Part shown: piece after piece, positions 1 through 9,441 of the stretch | Numbering within the stretch: the first letter of the stretch is position 1 | Layout of the letters: each line of letters starts with the position of its first letter | From: Neoceratodus forsteri | Taxonomy: Eukaryota > Chordata > Ceratodontiformes > Ceratodontidae | NCBI GenBank assembly: GCA_016271365.2 | Contig: JADMNL010000028.1 | Coordinates: 96,565,501 to 96,629,500 of the forward strand | Direction: 5' to 3' | Length of the DNA stretch: 64,000 nt | The notes under the pieces: generated by a model | Database searches by the model: none | The model's input: only the letters and a program-made list of their open reading frames with translations | Told to the model about the DNA's origin: nothing | Program-made: the position numbers and the translations under genes

Positions 1-1800
1 AAAATTTTCAATCTCTCCCTCTGCTACAGCCAATTCCCTAGGAAGTGGAAGGCTGCAGTTGTCACTCCGGTGCACAAAAGTGGTGATAAGTCACTGCCTG
101 GTAACTATCACCCGATATCAATACTACCACCTCTCTCTAAGGTCCTTGAACGCTTGGTGGCGGACCAACTTTCAGATTACCTGGAAAAGCACAACATCCT
201 ATGCACTCAGCAGCATGGATTTAGGAAAGGGCACAGCACATCGACTGCCCTACTTGAATTCTCAGGAGCAATCCACAATGCCATGGACAAAGGAAACCTA
301 ACTGGAGCAGTCTACATTGACTTAACCAAGGCATTTGATACAGTACACCATGGCCTACTTATCAAACAACTACTATCCCTAGGGCTCTCACAGGGTCCTG
401 GTGACTGGGTAAAAAATTACCTTGCTCAGCACTCTCAATCTGTAAAAGTAGCTGGAGTTCTCTCAGACTCAAAACGGTTCGCTCAGGAGTTCCCCAGGGA
501 TCCATCCTGGGCCCCTCCTTACAGCCTTTTCTAAACTCCCTCCCCAAATCCTGCCCTGAACAAATAATCCTCTATGCCGACGATGCCGTGATTCTTGCCA
601 CTCATAAAGATCCGAACCTCTTACGCCTCAACCTTCAGCATGCTTTTTCCAAAGTTGAGATGTGGTTCCTTGAACATAAGCTGGTTCTAAACCACAAAAA
701 AACTAAATCCATGCTCTTCTCTAACCCGCAAAACAAGAAACGGCAAGTCCCACTCACCATTAATACATACCTGGGAAATACCCTTGAACAAGTGCCAATT
801 TTCAAATATCTTGGAATCAACTTTGATCAAGGCCTAACCTTTGCAAGTCACATTGATAGTACAGCAAAAACTATTAATCAGCGAATTGTGATTCTGTATC
901 GGAACCGACAGCTCCTTACCCATTCTGCACTGAGGATTGCCATCCAATCCTCTATCATCTCAGTCGTTGACTATGGCTTAGTTATGTACAGATCTGCCAC
1001 TACTACAGCACTTAGTCGCATTACAACATCCTAAATAAGGCCTATCGAGCTGCTCACTGGTGCACATCGACGTACCCACACATGTGAGCTCTATGCTGAC
1101 TCAGGTTGGTTGCAACTCTCAAACCGGATAAAGTACCTTACCTGCCTGATGGCAAAAAAATCCACTCTGGGCCTCACTCCACCCTGTATCCAAGACCTGT
1201 TATGCCCGAGCGCTAGCACCCGTTTTACCAGAAGATCAGAACACCAGCCTCTCCAAGTCCCCCAATGCCAGACTTCTCAGGGACAAAGATCATTTGCCTA
1301 TCATGCCCCCAGCTGGCAAAATGCCCTCAGCAGTCATATTACTGCCTCCACCTCTCTAGGTATTTTCAAATCAAGGCTGTTCTCTCATCTTGCCACCTCC
1401 AGCTCCTGTGACTGCCCTGATTAAACTTCCTATTTTCTCACTACCCACCCTGTTCTGTTATTCGACAAAGACTTGCTTGGGAAACCTTTTCTCCTGCTAT
1501 TGTCTGCTCCCCACACCTTTCACTTACCCTCTCTGTTCTGGACTTTTTCCCTATTTGTTTCTCCTAATCTGGCATGACCTCTTTCTTGTAATAATAATGT
1601 GATTATTGATATCTCATGTCCTTTTGCACAAATGATTTGATATGTATTTGTATATGTTTTCTTGCTCTTGACACAACACAAATTGTTGTGTTATCTATGT
1701 AACCTTTTGTACTGTACCTAATTGATGTGGAACCTTTGTAAAAGAGCCTCTGGCTCAAAGGTAGTAATTCCTAGAACAATAAACTAAACTAAACTAAATG
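1..1800 (+). mobile_element. L2-like LINE, 3' part (reverse transcriptase to 3' tail), broken
   Basis: This is a LINE reverse-transcriptase fragment that enters from the left edge. Frame 70-534 carries the RT landmarks NYHPISILPPLSKVLERL, a QHGFRKGHST block and the palm motif IDLTKAFDTVHH. A frameshift near 470-535 breaks the GVPQGSILGP-type motif. Frame 588-1034 resumes directly after a LYADDA catalytic box (about 570-587) and continues through KYLGINFDQGL, typical of the RT thumb. Later frames (1110-1424) keep the C-terminal connection region. The 3' UTR ends with a stem-loop and an ACTAA-type repeat tail at about 1779-1799. The 5' part lies outside the window. The same family recurs as L2-B inside the tandem array. 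L2-like is inferred from protein motifs and the 3' structure; a Rex1- or CR1-related clade is possible. Confidence 0.8.
1733..1761 (+). repeat. LINE 3'-terminal stem-loop (family member A)
   Basis: CCTTTG (1733-1738) pairs with CAAAGG (1756-1761), and inside it GAGCC (1744-1748) pairs with GGCTC (1752-1756) around a TCT loop, sharing one base with the outer arm. It lies about 20 bases before the repeat tail. In stringent LINEs such a hairpin is where the reverse transcriptase recognises the RNA. Related hairpins at 13477-13491 and 21386-21414 show paired base changes. Confidence 0.7.
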
Positions 1801-1843
1801 CTTGGAGAATGTAGGTTGATCACTTGACCTTCCTGGGCACCAA

Positions 1844-1919
1844 ATCAATCAATCAATCATCTTTATTTTACCAGGTGAAACACCATTAAGACAGACTCAT
1901 TTGCAAGGTAGACCTGGGT
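1844..1919. repeat. AATC microsatellite and ACCAGGT/ACCTGG foldback module
   Basis: A short (AATC)n run at about 1844-1859 precedes CTTTATTTTACCAGGT. ACCAGGT at 1870-1876 is matched by ACCTGG at 1912-1917 in inverted orientation, about 35 bases apart. The TTTATTT..ACCAGG...TTTGCAAGG...ACCTGG pattern resembles a repeat tail seen widely in fish and other deuterostome genomes (recalled, not searched). The element it belongs to is not resolved. Confidence 0.45.
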
Positions 1920-3497
1920 AGGTTATAACAAAAACACATAAGCTAAACATACAAATGGTGTGACGTTTGACAGTGGCTGGGATTGTTGGGGGGGCTTCTC
2001 TTTGCCTGCACTCCCATGGCCCCCACCCCTACTGCAGGAAGTCTAGGACAGAAAGTGCAGTCCAGTAGAACCAGTGTACTGAAAGAAGCTGAATGGAGTG
2101 CTGCCCTGAGAAGAAAAAGAGAAGAGCAGCAGACCAGTACCAGTACCGGGCAGCCCCAAGGTGCCTCAATCAGTGGGTAACTAGGTATGCATGGGGTACC
2201 CTTGTAGTCCAGCTCAGTCAAGCATTCTTTCCTCCCACTACAGCCCAAGATAACTCCAATTAAGACCCCCAAACCCAAGTGCAATCTGGTGAGGCAAGTG
2301 AATATTGGAACCAGTGCTGTCAACAGAGGTAACAAGACCAATTATCCAGCAGTACCAGACAGAAATAATTTAGAATTATATTAGATGCAGTTCTGTCTAC
2401 CAAAAAGAAACTGGTTTGTAAAGATTTCCAGGGAAAGGGATGCCTGAAAAAAAAAAAACAGGAGCAGCAGATAAATAACTAAGCAACTGGGAACCCTTTT
2501 GAGTGTCAAGGAGGTGCTAATTGCTGCCCTGGGGCAGGATCATCCTGATCCTTTGTCAGAAGTTCTTTGAAGTTGCCAGCAGCAGACAGCATAAGAGTTT
2601 GTACATTCAGTGTTAATGGCTCTTGCTGTAGCTCAAGTTTCTGTAGAGTAGACCAACATGCTGAATGATGGTTTTCCAAGAGATGCTCCAGTGGGGATTA
2701 GTAATTTGATTTTACACAAAAAGTGGATACCCAATAATAAGCATTATGAAACAGTTCCATACTGAAAGCTGTCCCAGATAATATGTGTAAAAATGGTGAA
2801 GGCAATCCAGGCAGGAGCAGATGAAAAACAACAAAAACAAATCTATCGAGAGGACAGACACAGCTAACAAATTACTGCAGCAGCCTACCTTAAATAAGAC
2901 CCCTGTAAAGAGGGCAGATACAGATGAATTTGGTGTGCACCTTTCCAGTCTTAGGGGCGATTTGTTGGGAGTTTAGCAAAAATCATTTTTGCAGTTCAGA
3001 AGTTATTAATTACTACAATGATGTAAAATGTCCTTGATTTGTGCCATTTTTTACTCATGTGTACAAAAAATGTACAAGAAAAACTATTCTGATTTAAATT
3101 ATGAAATTTTCAGTTTTTATAGAATTTACTTTGAGGAAGTGCCTTTGAGGGATGTAAAAACAAAATGTTATTTCATTTTTAAAGTTATTTTTGTTTTAAA
3201 GTTAAAGCATTTGAACTTAAAAAGGCCAGAAAAATAGTTGAAAAAAATGCAGTTTTTCTTTCAAGTTAACTTGGATCATGAACAAAATCTTTAAAAGCTA
3301 AAAATGGCAAAAATGCTTACATTTACAGATTGACAGTTATATGGTTCGTCTGAAGATAGTCTGGTGATATATCTGAGCTAACCTTTGAAAAAATACATAA
3401 TTAAAGTTAGAATTTTAAGTATAGAAAAACTCTTTCTGAGTGACTGTAAAAATTGTCAAGATGGTCTTTAACCAACTTAGTGCATGGGCAAAACATA
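1920..3497. other. AT-rich non-coding stretch
   Basis: No convincing gene is visible. Open frames at 1943-2341 and 3028-3237 have no recognisable domain and look like chance frames. There is an A-rich tract near 2448-2458, and 3000-3300 is strongly AT-rich. Confidence 0.6.
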
Positions 3498-3669
3498 CAG
3501 TATAGCCCGACACGATGCAACACAGTAACTTGCAGTAAATCACGTGTCACAAAATACTGCATGACAAAAGGACTTAATTGCTATTCAATGGCATTGGTCC
3601 CTGCTGTATACTGCAGCTTTTTGTGATATACCGAAGCATTACTGTGCTGCATCCTGGTTGGCACCACTG
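3498..3669. mobile_element. MITE-like foldback element with TA target duplication
   Basis: The element starts CAGTATAGCCCGACACG and ends GGCACCACTG. It is flanked by TA at 3496-3497 and 3670-3671. Inverted arms align imperfectly over most of the length: GATGCAACACAGTAA near 3514 mirrors TTACTGTGCTGCATC near 3641, and further inside TCACAAAA...CTGCA mirrors TGCAG...TTTTGTGA. CAG...CTG ends with TA duplications fit a Tc1/mariner-type MITE. No coding capacity is visible. The class is inferred from the ends only. Confidence 0.5.
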
Positions 3670-3671
3670 TA

Positions 3672-4346
3672 TAGAGTGTATCCGTGGTAACACATGACAA
3701 AATGGGAAAAACTGCAACAAAAGATTTTTTTCTAAGGCCAACTCAAATAAAAAAAATTAAAAATTGTGAAAACTCCTAAGTCCAACACAAAGAGTCACAA
3801 AAATCATTGTGAAACATTTTCTAAATCCAACACAAACAAAATAATTAAAACACAAAATAGACAGCAAAAACAATTCTGAGTTGTACAGGAGCAAAAACTA
3901 CTGTGTGCATTTTGTACTACATTTAAAGTCGTATGCAAACAAAATTGTAAGAAAGTTAGGACTTGTATGCAGGGCGCGAAGGGAGCTGCATGTCCTGCTT
4001 CCCATAGGGCCCTGTGTAAAGCAAGTTAGGATCCACCTTCTGTGTCCTGTTTTGTGTTCCCCTTGCCCTCACGTCCTCTTTTGTACAGGGATTGAAATGC
4101 CTCGCATGAACCAAGTTGTGAATCTACTTTCTAAAAAAGTAAAGGAATTCATTTCAAAACACTACACTAATGCATACATTAGAATTACAAAGCTACAAAA
4201 AGAGGGAAATGTGGTATTAGGGTTTTTGCAACCCTAACACCCACAACCCAATCCTTGTCCCTAGTCTTATGACCCAAAGCCAAGCTTTAGGTCTGGGGCT
4301 GTGCCTCACTGTTCTGCTGCTTCAAGCTATAGGTCTAGATCCATGT
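3672..4346. other. AT-rich non-coding stretch
   Basis: A-rich sequence with many short AAAT/AACAC runs. A 118-codon frame at 3881-4237 has no recognisable domain, and I treat it as chance. Confidence 0.55.
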
Positions 4347-4620
4347 ACAAAGAAAGCTATGACTTATTTCATGGTACAGGCAGGGCTCATAGAGTCATAC
4401 ACAAAGAATTTATGACTGATCTTTTGCTAAGTATAGGGCACTCAGGGGCCAATGTGAACAAAGTTATTATGGCCGATCTTCTACTTCATGCAGGGCCTGT
4501 ATTAATACAGTTATGAATGATCTATGTATGTGCATAAGGCCCCAGATCCCTTTGCAAAAAAATGTTATAACTGATTTCATGCTTTGCACAGAGCAGTGGA
4601 GTCCTGCGCAAATGTGAAGT
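4347..4620. repeat. Decayed ~53-bp tandem repeat, about five units
   Basis: Units start with ACAAAG or a related word at 4347, 4401, 4458, 4507 and about 4555. Each is followed by a TTATGACTGAT-like core and a CAGGGC-like end. Spacing is about 48-57 bp. The copies are strongly diverged, so this is an old minisatellite. Confidence 0.5.
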
Positions 4621-4839
4621 TGTGCACTTTTTGGACAAGACTCTGGACCTGTTGCTTGATGCAGCATACCTGTCGGGCATGACCATGGACATGTAGCTTG
4701 GACTTGGGTCATGAGGTTGGTGGCTGAGGGAAGGGGTGGTCATTAGGAATGAGAAAACCCTAACATCCCATTTCCCTCCTTTTGTGATTTTGTATTCCCC
4801 ACATATGCATTAATGTAATTTTTTTGCAAGAAATTATGT

Positions 4840-5440
4840 TTAAATTTGAGCTGTAAAGCATGTCAAATTCAACTGGCAAAATTCAGGGGTAGTTACATTT
4901 CTGATTCCATAAACTTTCACCAATATTCCACAAAATTCAAACAAAATTTTAATTTCAGTTATTTACGTCTAATTTAAAAATGTATTATTCAAGTGTTACC
5001 AAATTTCAACTGCAGAAAGTTAACTTCTGCCTGTGTGTTTGTACAAAGTTTTAGATTTAAAGGACATGAGTTATAGGTGGCCAAATATTTTATCAAAATT
5101 AAAATTTTCTGTTATTGCCATCTAATTGTAACATTTCTTATCCAAATTTCTGCAAATATGAAACATTTTAAAAACAATACAACATGGACGTATGAACTGA
5201 ACTTTAGGTTTCTGGCTTAAAGGGAGCTGAGTTAAAGGGAGCCAAACATTTTGTCAAAATTTAATTTTCAGTTATTTCCATCTACTATAAAACAACTTAT
5301 CCAAATTTTATCAAATATGAAACATTTAAAGTACTATACCATGTGGATATGCGTGCCATGTTTCATGTCCCTAACTTGAAGGAGACTGAGTTATATGTAG
5401 CAAAATGTTCAGAAAAAAAATTTAAATTTGCAAGTATATT
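4840..5440. repeat. Decayed ~160-bp tandem repeat, about 3.5 units
   Basis: The word CTGAGTT/ATGAGTT recurs at 5066, 5227 and 5386 (spacing 161 and 159). CAGTTATTTCCATCTA-like words recur at 4956, 5109 and 5269. Between them, TATCCAAATTT and AAATATGAAACATTT are shared. The copies are AT-rich and diverged. Confidence 0.55.
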
Positions 5441-5670
5441 AACTGTAAAATCATTCACCCCACATTCTTCACCTCTTGCTTTAAGGATGTCCATCTTACT
5501 AACTTGTAAAGATTGCAAAATAACATCAGTACCTAAAATTTAATTCCATGAGAGTTTATGAAAATTGTGGAATTCTGTGAAAATATTGTGATGACAATTA
5601 GATGTTTTAGTTCAGTATTAGCCACTACTTAGAAACTAATCACAAATTAAGGTGAGAAAAGAATAATGTG
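5441..5670. other. Non-coding stretch
   Basis: No recognisable gene, hairpin or repeat beyond weak continuation of the preceding AT-rich repeat. Confidence 0.5.
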
Positions 5671-5747
5671 ACTCACTGGGAACTGATCAAACCCAGGTTC
5701 ATGGAATACCATCCAGTGCCCTAACACTGAGCAGTAGGCTCATGTGA
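5671..5747 (-). repeat. tRNA-like relic (SINE head or tRNA pseudogene)
   Basis: On the minus strand the order is GCTCAGTGTTAGGGCACTGG (A-box-like, D-arm), a decayed anticodon region, then GGTTTGATCAGTTCCC (B-box-like, T-arm). The ~45-base spacing fits a tRNA gene or a tRNA-derived SINE. The arms do not fold cleanly, so it is not a functional tRNA. No SINE body was identified beside it. Confidence 0.45.
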
Positions 5748-5858
5748 TGGAACCTTCCAAAAATGATCATCTGATTTAAAAAAAAGGCTTAATCATACAA
5801 CGATGTCAGAAATAATCGTCTTCACTCTGTTAATTGAAACAATGTAGTTTTTCATTTT

Positions 5859-5874
5859 GGCCCAGATATTCAAA
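5859..5874 (+). repeat. Harbinger left terminal inverted repeat
   Basis: GGCCCAGATATTCAAA is identical to the reverse complement of 13271-13286. The two ends diverge immediately inside. Confidence 0.9.
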
Positions 5875-6105
5875 CTGCGCTCAAAATGAGCGCAACAGCA
5901 GGAGCAAGCACAAACCAGTTGCGCAAATGCGCAACAGGTGCGATATTCAAACATGGAGCAGAACAAATTGCGCAAGCAACCAACGTCTGAATATCACACA
6001 TACTGCACCATAGCGCAACCAGGAAGGAGAAGCTGAGCCGAAATGTTCCGCTATGGCGCAACCAGAGCAGCCCAGCTGAGCATTCCAGAGGTGCCATAGC
6101 GCAAG
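5865..6105. promoter_or_regulatory. Left subterminal motif cluster
   Basis: GATATTC occurs at 5865 and 5942, and its reverse GAATATC at 5989. GCGC-core words (TTGCGCAA, TGCGCAAC, TAGCGCAA, GGCGCAAC) are packed through 5878-6105. Clustered short motifs near both ends are the usual binding sites of transposase or its Myb partner; the assignment is inferred. Confidence 0.5.
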
Positions 6106-6602
6106 CAGAGCCTCCCCACCAGAGCAATGGAACTGCACATCCAGTGAGGCAGGCTGGGGCCCACCGCCAGCCATGCCATGCATGGGCACAGGAACACACT
6201 GCAGAACCCACACCACACCTGCACACCCCAAGCACAGCATCACTGGGGGTGGGACGGATGATCTACTTGCCCATGGGGACAAGCCAACAAAGCATAGCAG
6301 AGCCATGACACCCCAGCACAACCACTGGCAGGCTGAGAGTGCCACACACAGGGGGTTGACAACCACAGTGCACATCAGCCCCCTGTACGCACAGCACACC
6401 CTGCACTGTGACCCCAAGACACCACCTATGTGCAGTGACTGGCACTGCAGGAAACCATGCATCCCCCCCAGCACACGTCAACCCCATGCAGCACAGAAGC
6501 CTACAAGCCAGACACACCCTGTGCACCCAGCAGTGGGTGGCAGCAGATGGCAAGACCAACCGAAAGTCACTGCCATGCTGGAGATACCTCCCCATGCACA
6601 CA

Positions 6603-6624
6603 CGTGCACACACACACACACACA
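6603..6624. repeat. (CA)n microsatellite
   Basis: A simple CACACA run inside the left part of the Harbinger element. Confidence 0.8.
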
Positions 6625-6883
6625 TACCCAGGACCATACCAGCCCAGATGGCATGTACACCCCTGCAACTGAGCACCCATAGGCAGCTGCAAATCAGAGA
6701 TCAACACATTATTCATATAAAAATATAAATGTATATTAACACAACCAACATGAACAAGAAAAATTACAACTATTTACAAGGGGGGGACGGGTACAAGGTA
6801 GGGGTGGTCAAGGGGTAGGGATGACAAACTTGGAGAGGGAAGGCAGGGTGGTAGGGATGGGAGAAGTGGGAAGGGAAGATAGG

Positions 6884-8673
6884 TCATGGGCCAGCCGGCT
6901 GGCCGTCATCTGGCTGGTCTCTTCCAGTTCCCTGCCGCCTCCTCCGCAGGCCATGGTGGTGTATTGACTGGAGGATATTGATGTTGTCGGCCACAAGCTG
7001 TCTGATGGCCCGGACATCCCTAGCCAGGCGATGGAGAACCTCGAGGCCTAGGAAAATGGGAACACAGTCAATGGCTGTGACTGACCACAACCCTGAACAC
7101 CACCCAACCTGCAAGCCATATAGCCCAATGTCCTGCATCTGTGATGGCATGCACCCACCCACAGTGAACATGCACATGGCCATCACAAACAGGTGGCACC
7201 AGCTATGCTCACCACTGCACACACACACTGCCCATGTCCATCACAGCACAAGCAAGGCTGGCAAGTGACGTGGCAATGTGGTGCGATGCCAGTTACACAG
7301 CTATGTGCCCAGTGCATGCATGGACCACCAGTGATGCATACACAGATGTGCTGTGAAACTGGACAGTGATGCATGTCACCTGTGCCGTGCCTACAGACAT
7401 AGATACATAGCCAGTGTCAGCAGATAAGGGCCTATGGCCCACACAGTCTGTCCATTTCAGCCTGTAAGTTCACTTTGTTTACCTAGAAGTCTGTTGCCCC
7501 CTTACCCCTGACCACAAGAATTCCGTTATGTCTATCCCGTGCAGTCTGAAATCCCGTGAGTGTGTCAGCCCCCACCACTCCCTCTGGCAGGGTGTTCCAC
7601 TTGTACACCACCCGTTCTGTGAAGAAAGTCTTGCTCATGTTTCCTCTGAATCGTCCTCCCTCCAACTGCATCCCATGCCCTGTAGTCCTGGAACATCTTT
7701 TGAACTTCAAAATAGTGTTTCCCTGCACCCTGTTCCACCCTGTAAGATACTTGTATGTCTCTATCATATCCCCTCTCTCCCCTCCTCTCCTCCAGGGAGT
7801 ACAGATTCAGTTCCTTCAACCTGTCTCCATAGGAGTTGTGATGCAAGCCATGCACCATCTTTGTTGCCCTCCTCTGAACCTTCTCTGCCCACTCTACGTC
7901 CTTATGTAGGTATGGTCTCCAGAAATGTACACTGTACTGCAGGTGGGGCCTCACTAGTGTCTTGTATAGTGGAATTATGACCTCCCCTTTCCTGCATGTT
8001 TGTATTGTGCAGGGCTACTGGCCCCCCCCAGCATGCAATAGCATCCATGAAGTCATGATACTCACACTGCTCAAGCAGCTCTGACTGCCGCTGTTGCTGG
8101 CGCTGCTGCTGCTGGTGGGGTGCAACCCCAGCTGGCACTGGGTCCCTGGCATGGCCCTTAGCAATGTGGCCCTGCATCCTCACATCCCGGCCTGTGGGAG
8201 ACATATGTTGAGACAAACATCAGTGTGACTCAAAAGCAGACTGCCCCCTGCCCCAGTGACAGTGCCTGCCCACACAGCCATACCCATTCATCTCACAGCT
8301 GCACACACTGACACAGCCAACCGTGGCCGAGCCATCACCTATGCACAGCCACCAAAACACACACACCCACAGATAATACAGGTGCATAGATGGCACACCC
8401 ACCTGGCCTAGGCACCACGCCCGCCTGGCACGTGAAGCGCAGCCGCGTAACAGCTCTGGCACCTCCGGCGGAGGTCATTGTACCGTGCCGGCACTGCTCA
8501 GCAGACCGGGCACTGTCCAGTGACCCCACCAGGTCAGTGGCCACTTGCCGCCACACATCACTCTTGCACTGGTGAGGGCACCTCACCATAAAGGCCATCA
8601 TAGTGTGGCTCAACTAGGGCCACTAGGTTGGCCACTCCAGCTGGCTCCAGGACACCGCCCTCCTCCTAGCCAT
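6884..8673 (-). pseudogene. Harbinger-encoded second Myb/SANT-like protein, three exons, frameshifted
   Basis: Exon 1 (8673-8403) begins MARRRAVSWSQLE and, across shifting frames, contains LVALVEPHYDGLYGE, KSDVWRQVATDLV and SAEQCRH then YNDLRRR. These are the three tryptophan/hydrophobic helices of a Myb/SANT (trihelix-type) DNA-binding domain. The donor is GTGGGT at 8402. Exon 2 (8191-8066, 42 codons) follows a CCCACAG acceptor, encodes a Q-rich linker (QQQQRQQQR) and ends at a GTGAGT donor. Exon 3 (7047-6884) follows a TTTTCCTAG acceptor and encodes LEVLHRLARDVRAIRQLV, a likely coiled coil, ending at a stop at 6884-6886. At least three frameshifts sit in exon 1. The large second intron holds the CR1 insertion. 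It may help the transposase bind DNA or enter the nucleus; that role is inferred from canonical Harbinger Myb partners. Confidence 0.65.
7390..8005 (-). mobile_element. CR1-like LINE 3' fragment nested in the Harbinger element
   Basis: The minus strand encodes the CR1 ORF2 C-terminus in two frames: [31 protein letters not shown] and YSLEER (7565-7954), then [16 protein letters not shown] and [18 protein letters not shown] (7483-7767). The 3' end is at about 7396, with a tail related to CTATGT repeats and the stem-loop GGGCC-ATA-GGCCC (7428-7440). It is 5'-truncated near 8005. It lies in intron 2 of the second Myb-like gene, so it arrived after that gene structure existed. Confidence 0.8.
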
Positions 8674-9441
8674 GGCACCAACTTTACAGCAGGCAATATG
8701 GCGCCCCGCTGTGCCGTAACCCCACGTGGAGATGTTGCACAATAGACCACCACAGGCACCAATCGTGCTGTTCGAACAGCGCCATCACTTCACATGGCGC
8801 TGTCGCCAGACAGTGCAATAGGGACGTACACATGGCAGACGAACAGTGCCGGGGCAAAGGTCATACACAAGGTCATGGGCAATGACGCAAGGCTATGCAC
8901 AGCGCCATCTGACATATAGGCATCCTGCACAACCGACCAGCTGCGTACCAGTGCCACAGTGGAGTATTGCGCAGTAGTGCCACAGCACCATATAGTGCCC
9001 ATTGCTGTAGCACCACTGGCACAATGGTGGCCATGGCCTGAATTGCCAATTGCGCTCAGCACATCAGCAGCGTGACAGATGCCTGCGTAAGCTATCTGGG
9101 CATGCGCAATGCAGTGTACCACACAGGCACAGATCTCGCCATTGGCTCAGCCGACTCTTCCGTGTGCGCAGCGCCAGATTCGCGATATTCAGCCGACACA
9201 TGCAAATCATCTGATCAGCCATTCAAGGGTGCAGTGGCGCGATTTGCATGTCATTATAGTTGCTCCACTCCTAATTTGCATGTATTGCGCTATAAATGTG
9301 TGACATTGGGCTGCGCTGGCCAGATTCGGTTACTGCAGGTGAGAGGTGAGTTGCATGCTGTGTGATGTTCAGGACAATGGTCATGGGAAAATGCTGTAGA
9401 CTGCACAGTGACAGGTGTCCACTTCCCCCATACAGATCGCC
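8674..9441. other. Harbinger internal non-coding region between divergent Myb-like genes
   Basis: This region lies between the starts of the two divergently oriented Myb-like genes and probably holds promoter sequence for both. CCCCCATACAG at 9425-9435 looks like a splice acceptor just upstream of the plus-strand start, so a 5' UTR intron is plausible. Many GCGC and ATGCGCAAT words occur, but no clear TATA box was identified. Confidence 0.4.

Noticed and set aside
1943..2341. A 132-codon minus-strand frame.
   Set aside because: No recognisable domain, splice signals or related copy; best explained by chance.
3881..4237. A 118-codon plus-strand frame.
   Set aside because: Compositionally like its AT-rich surroundings and without a motif.
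5671..5747. A functional tRNA gene.
   Set aside because: A- and B-box-like words are present but the acceptor and anticodon arms do not pair.
6173..6682. Overlapping frames on both strands with up to 175 codons.
   Set aside because: GC-rich, low-complexity Harbinger end sequence open in several frames at once, with no domain.
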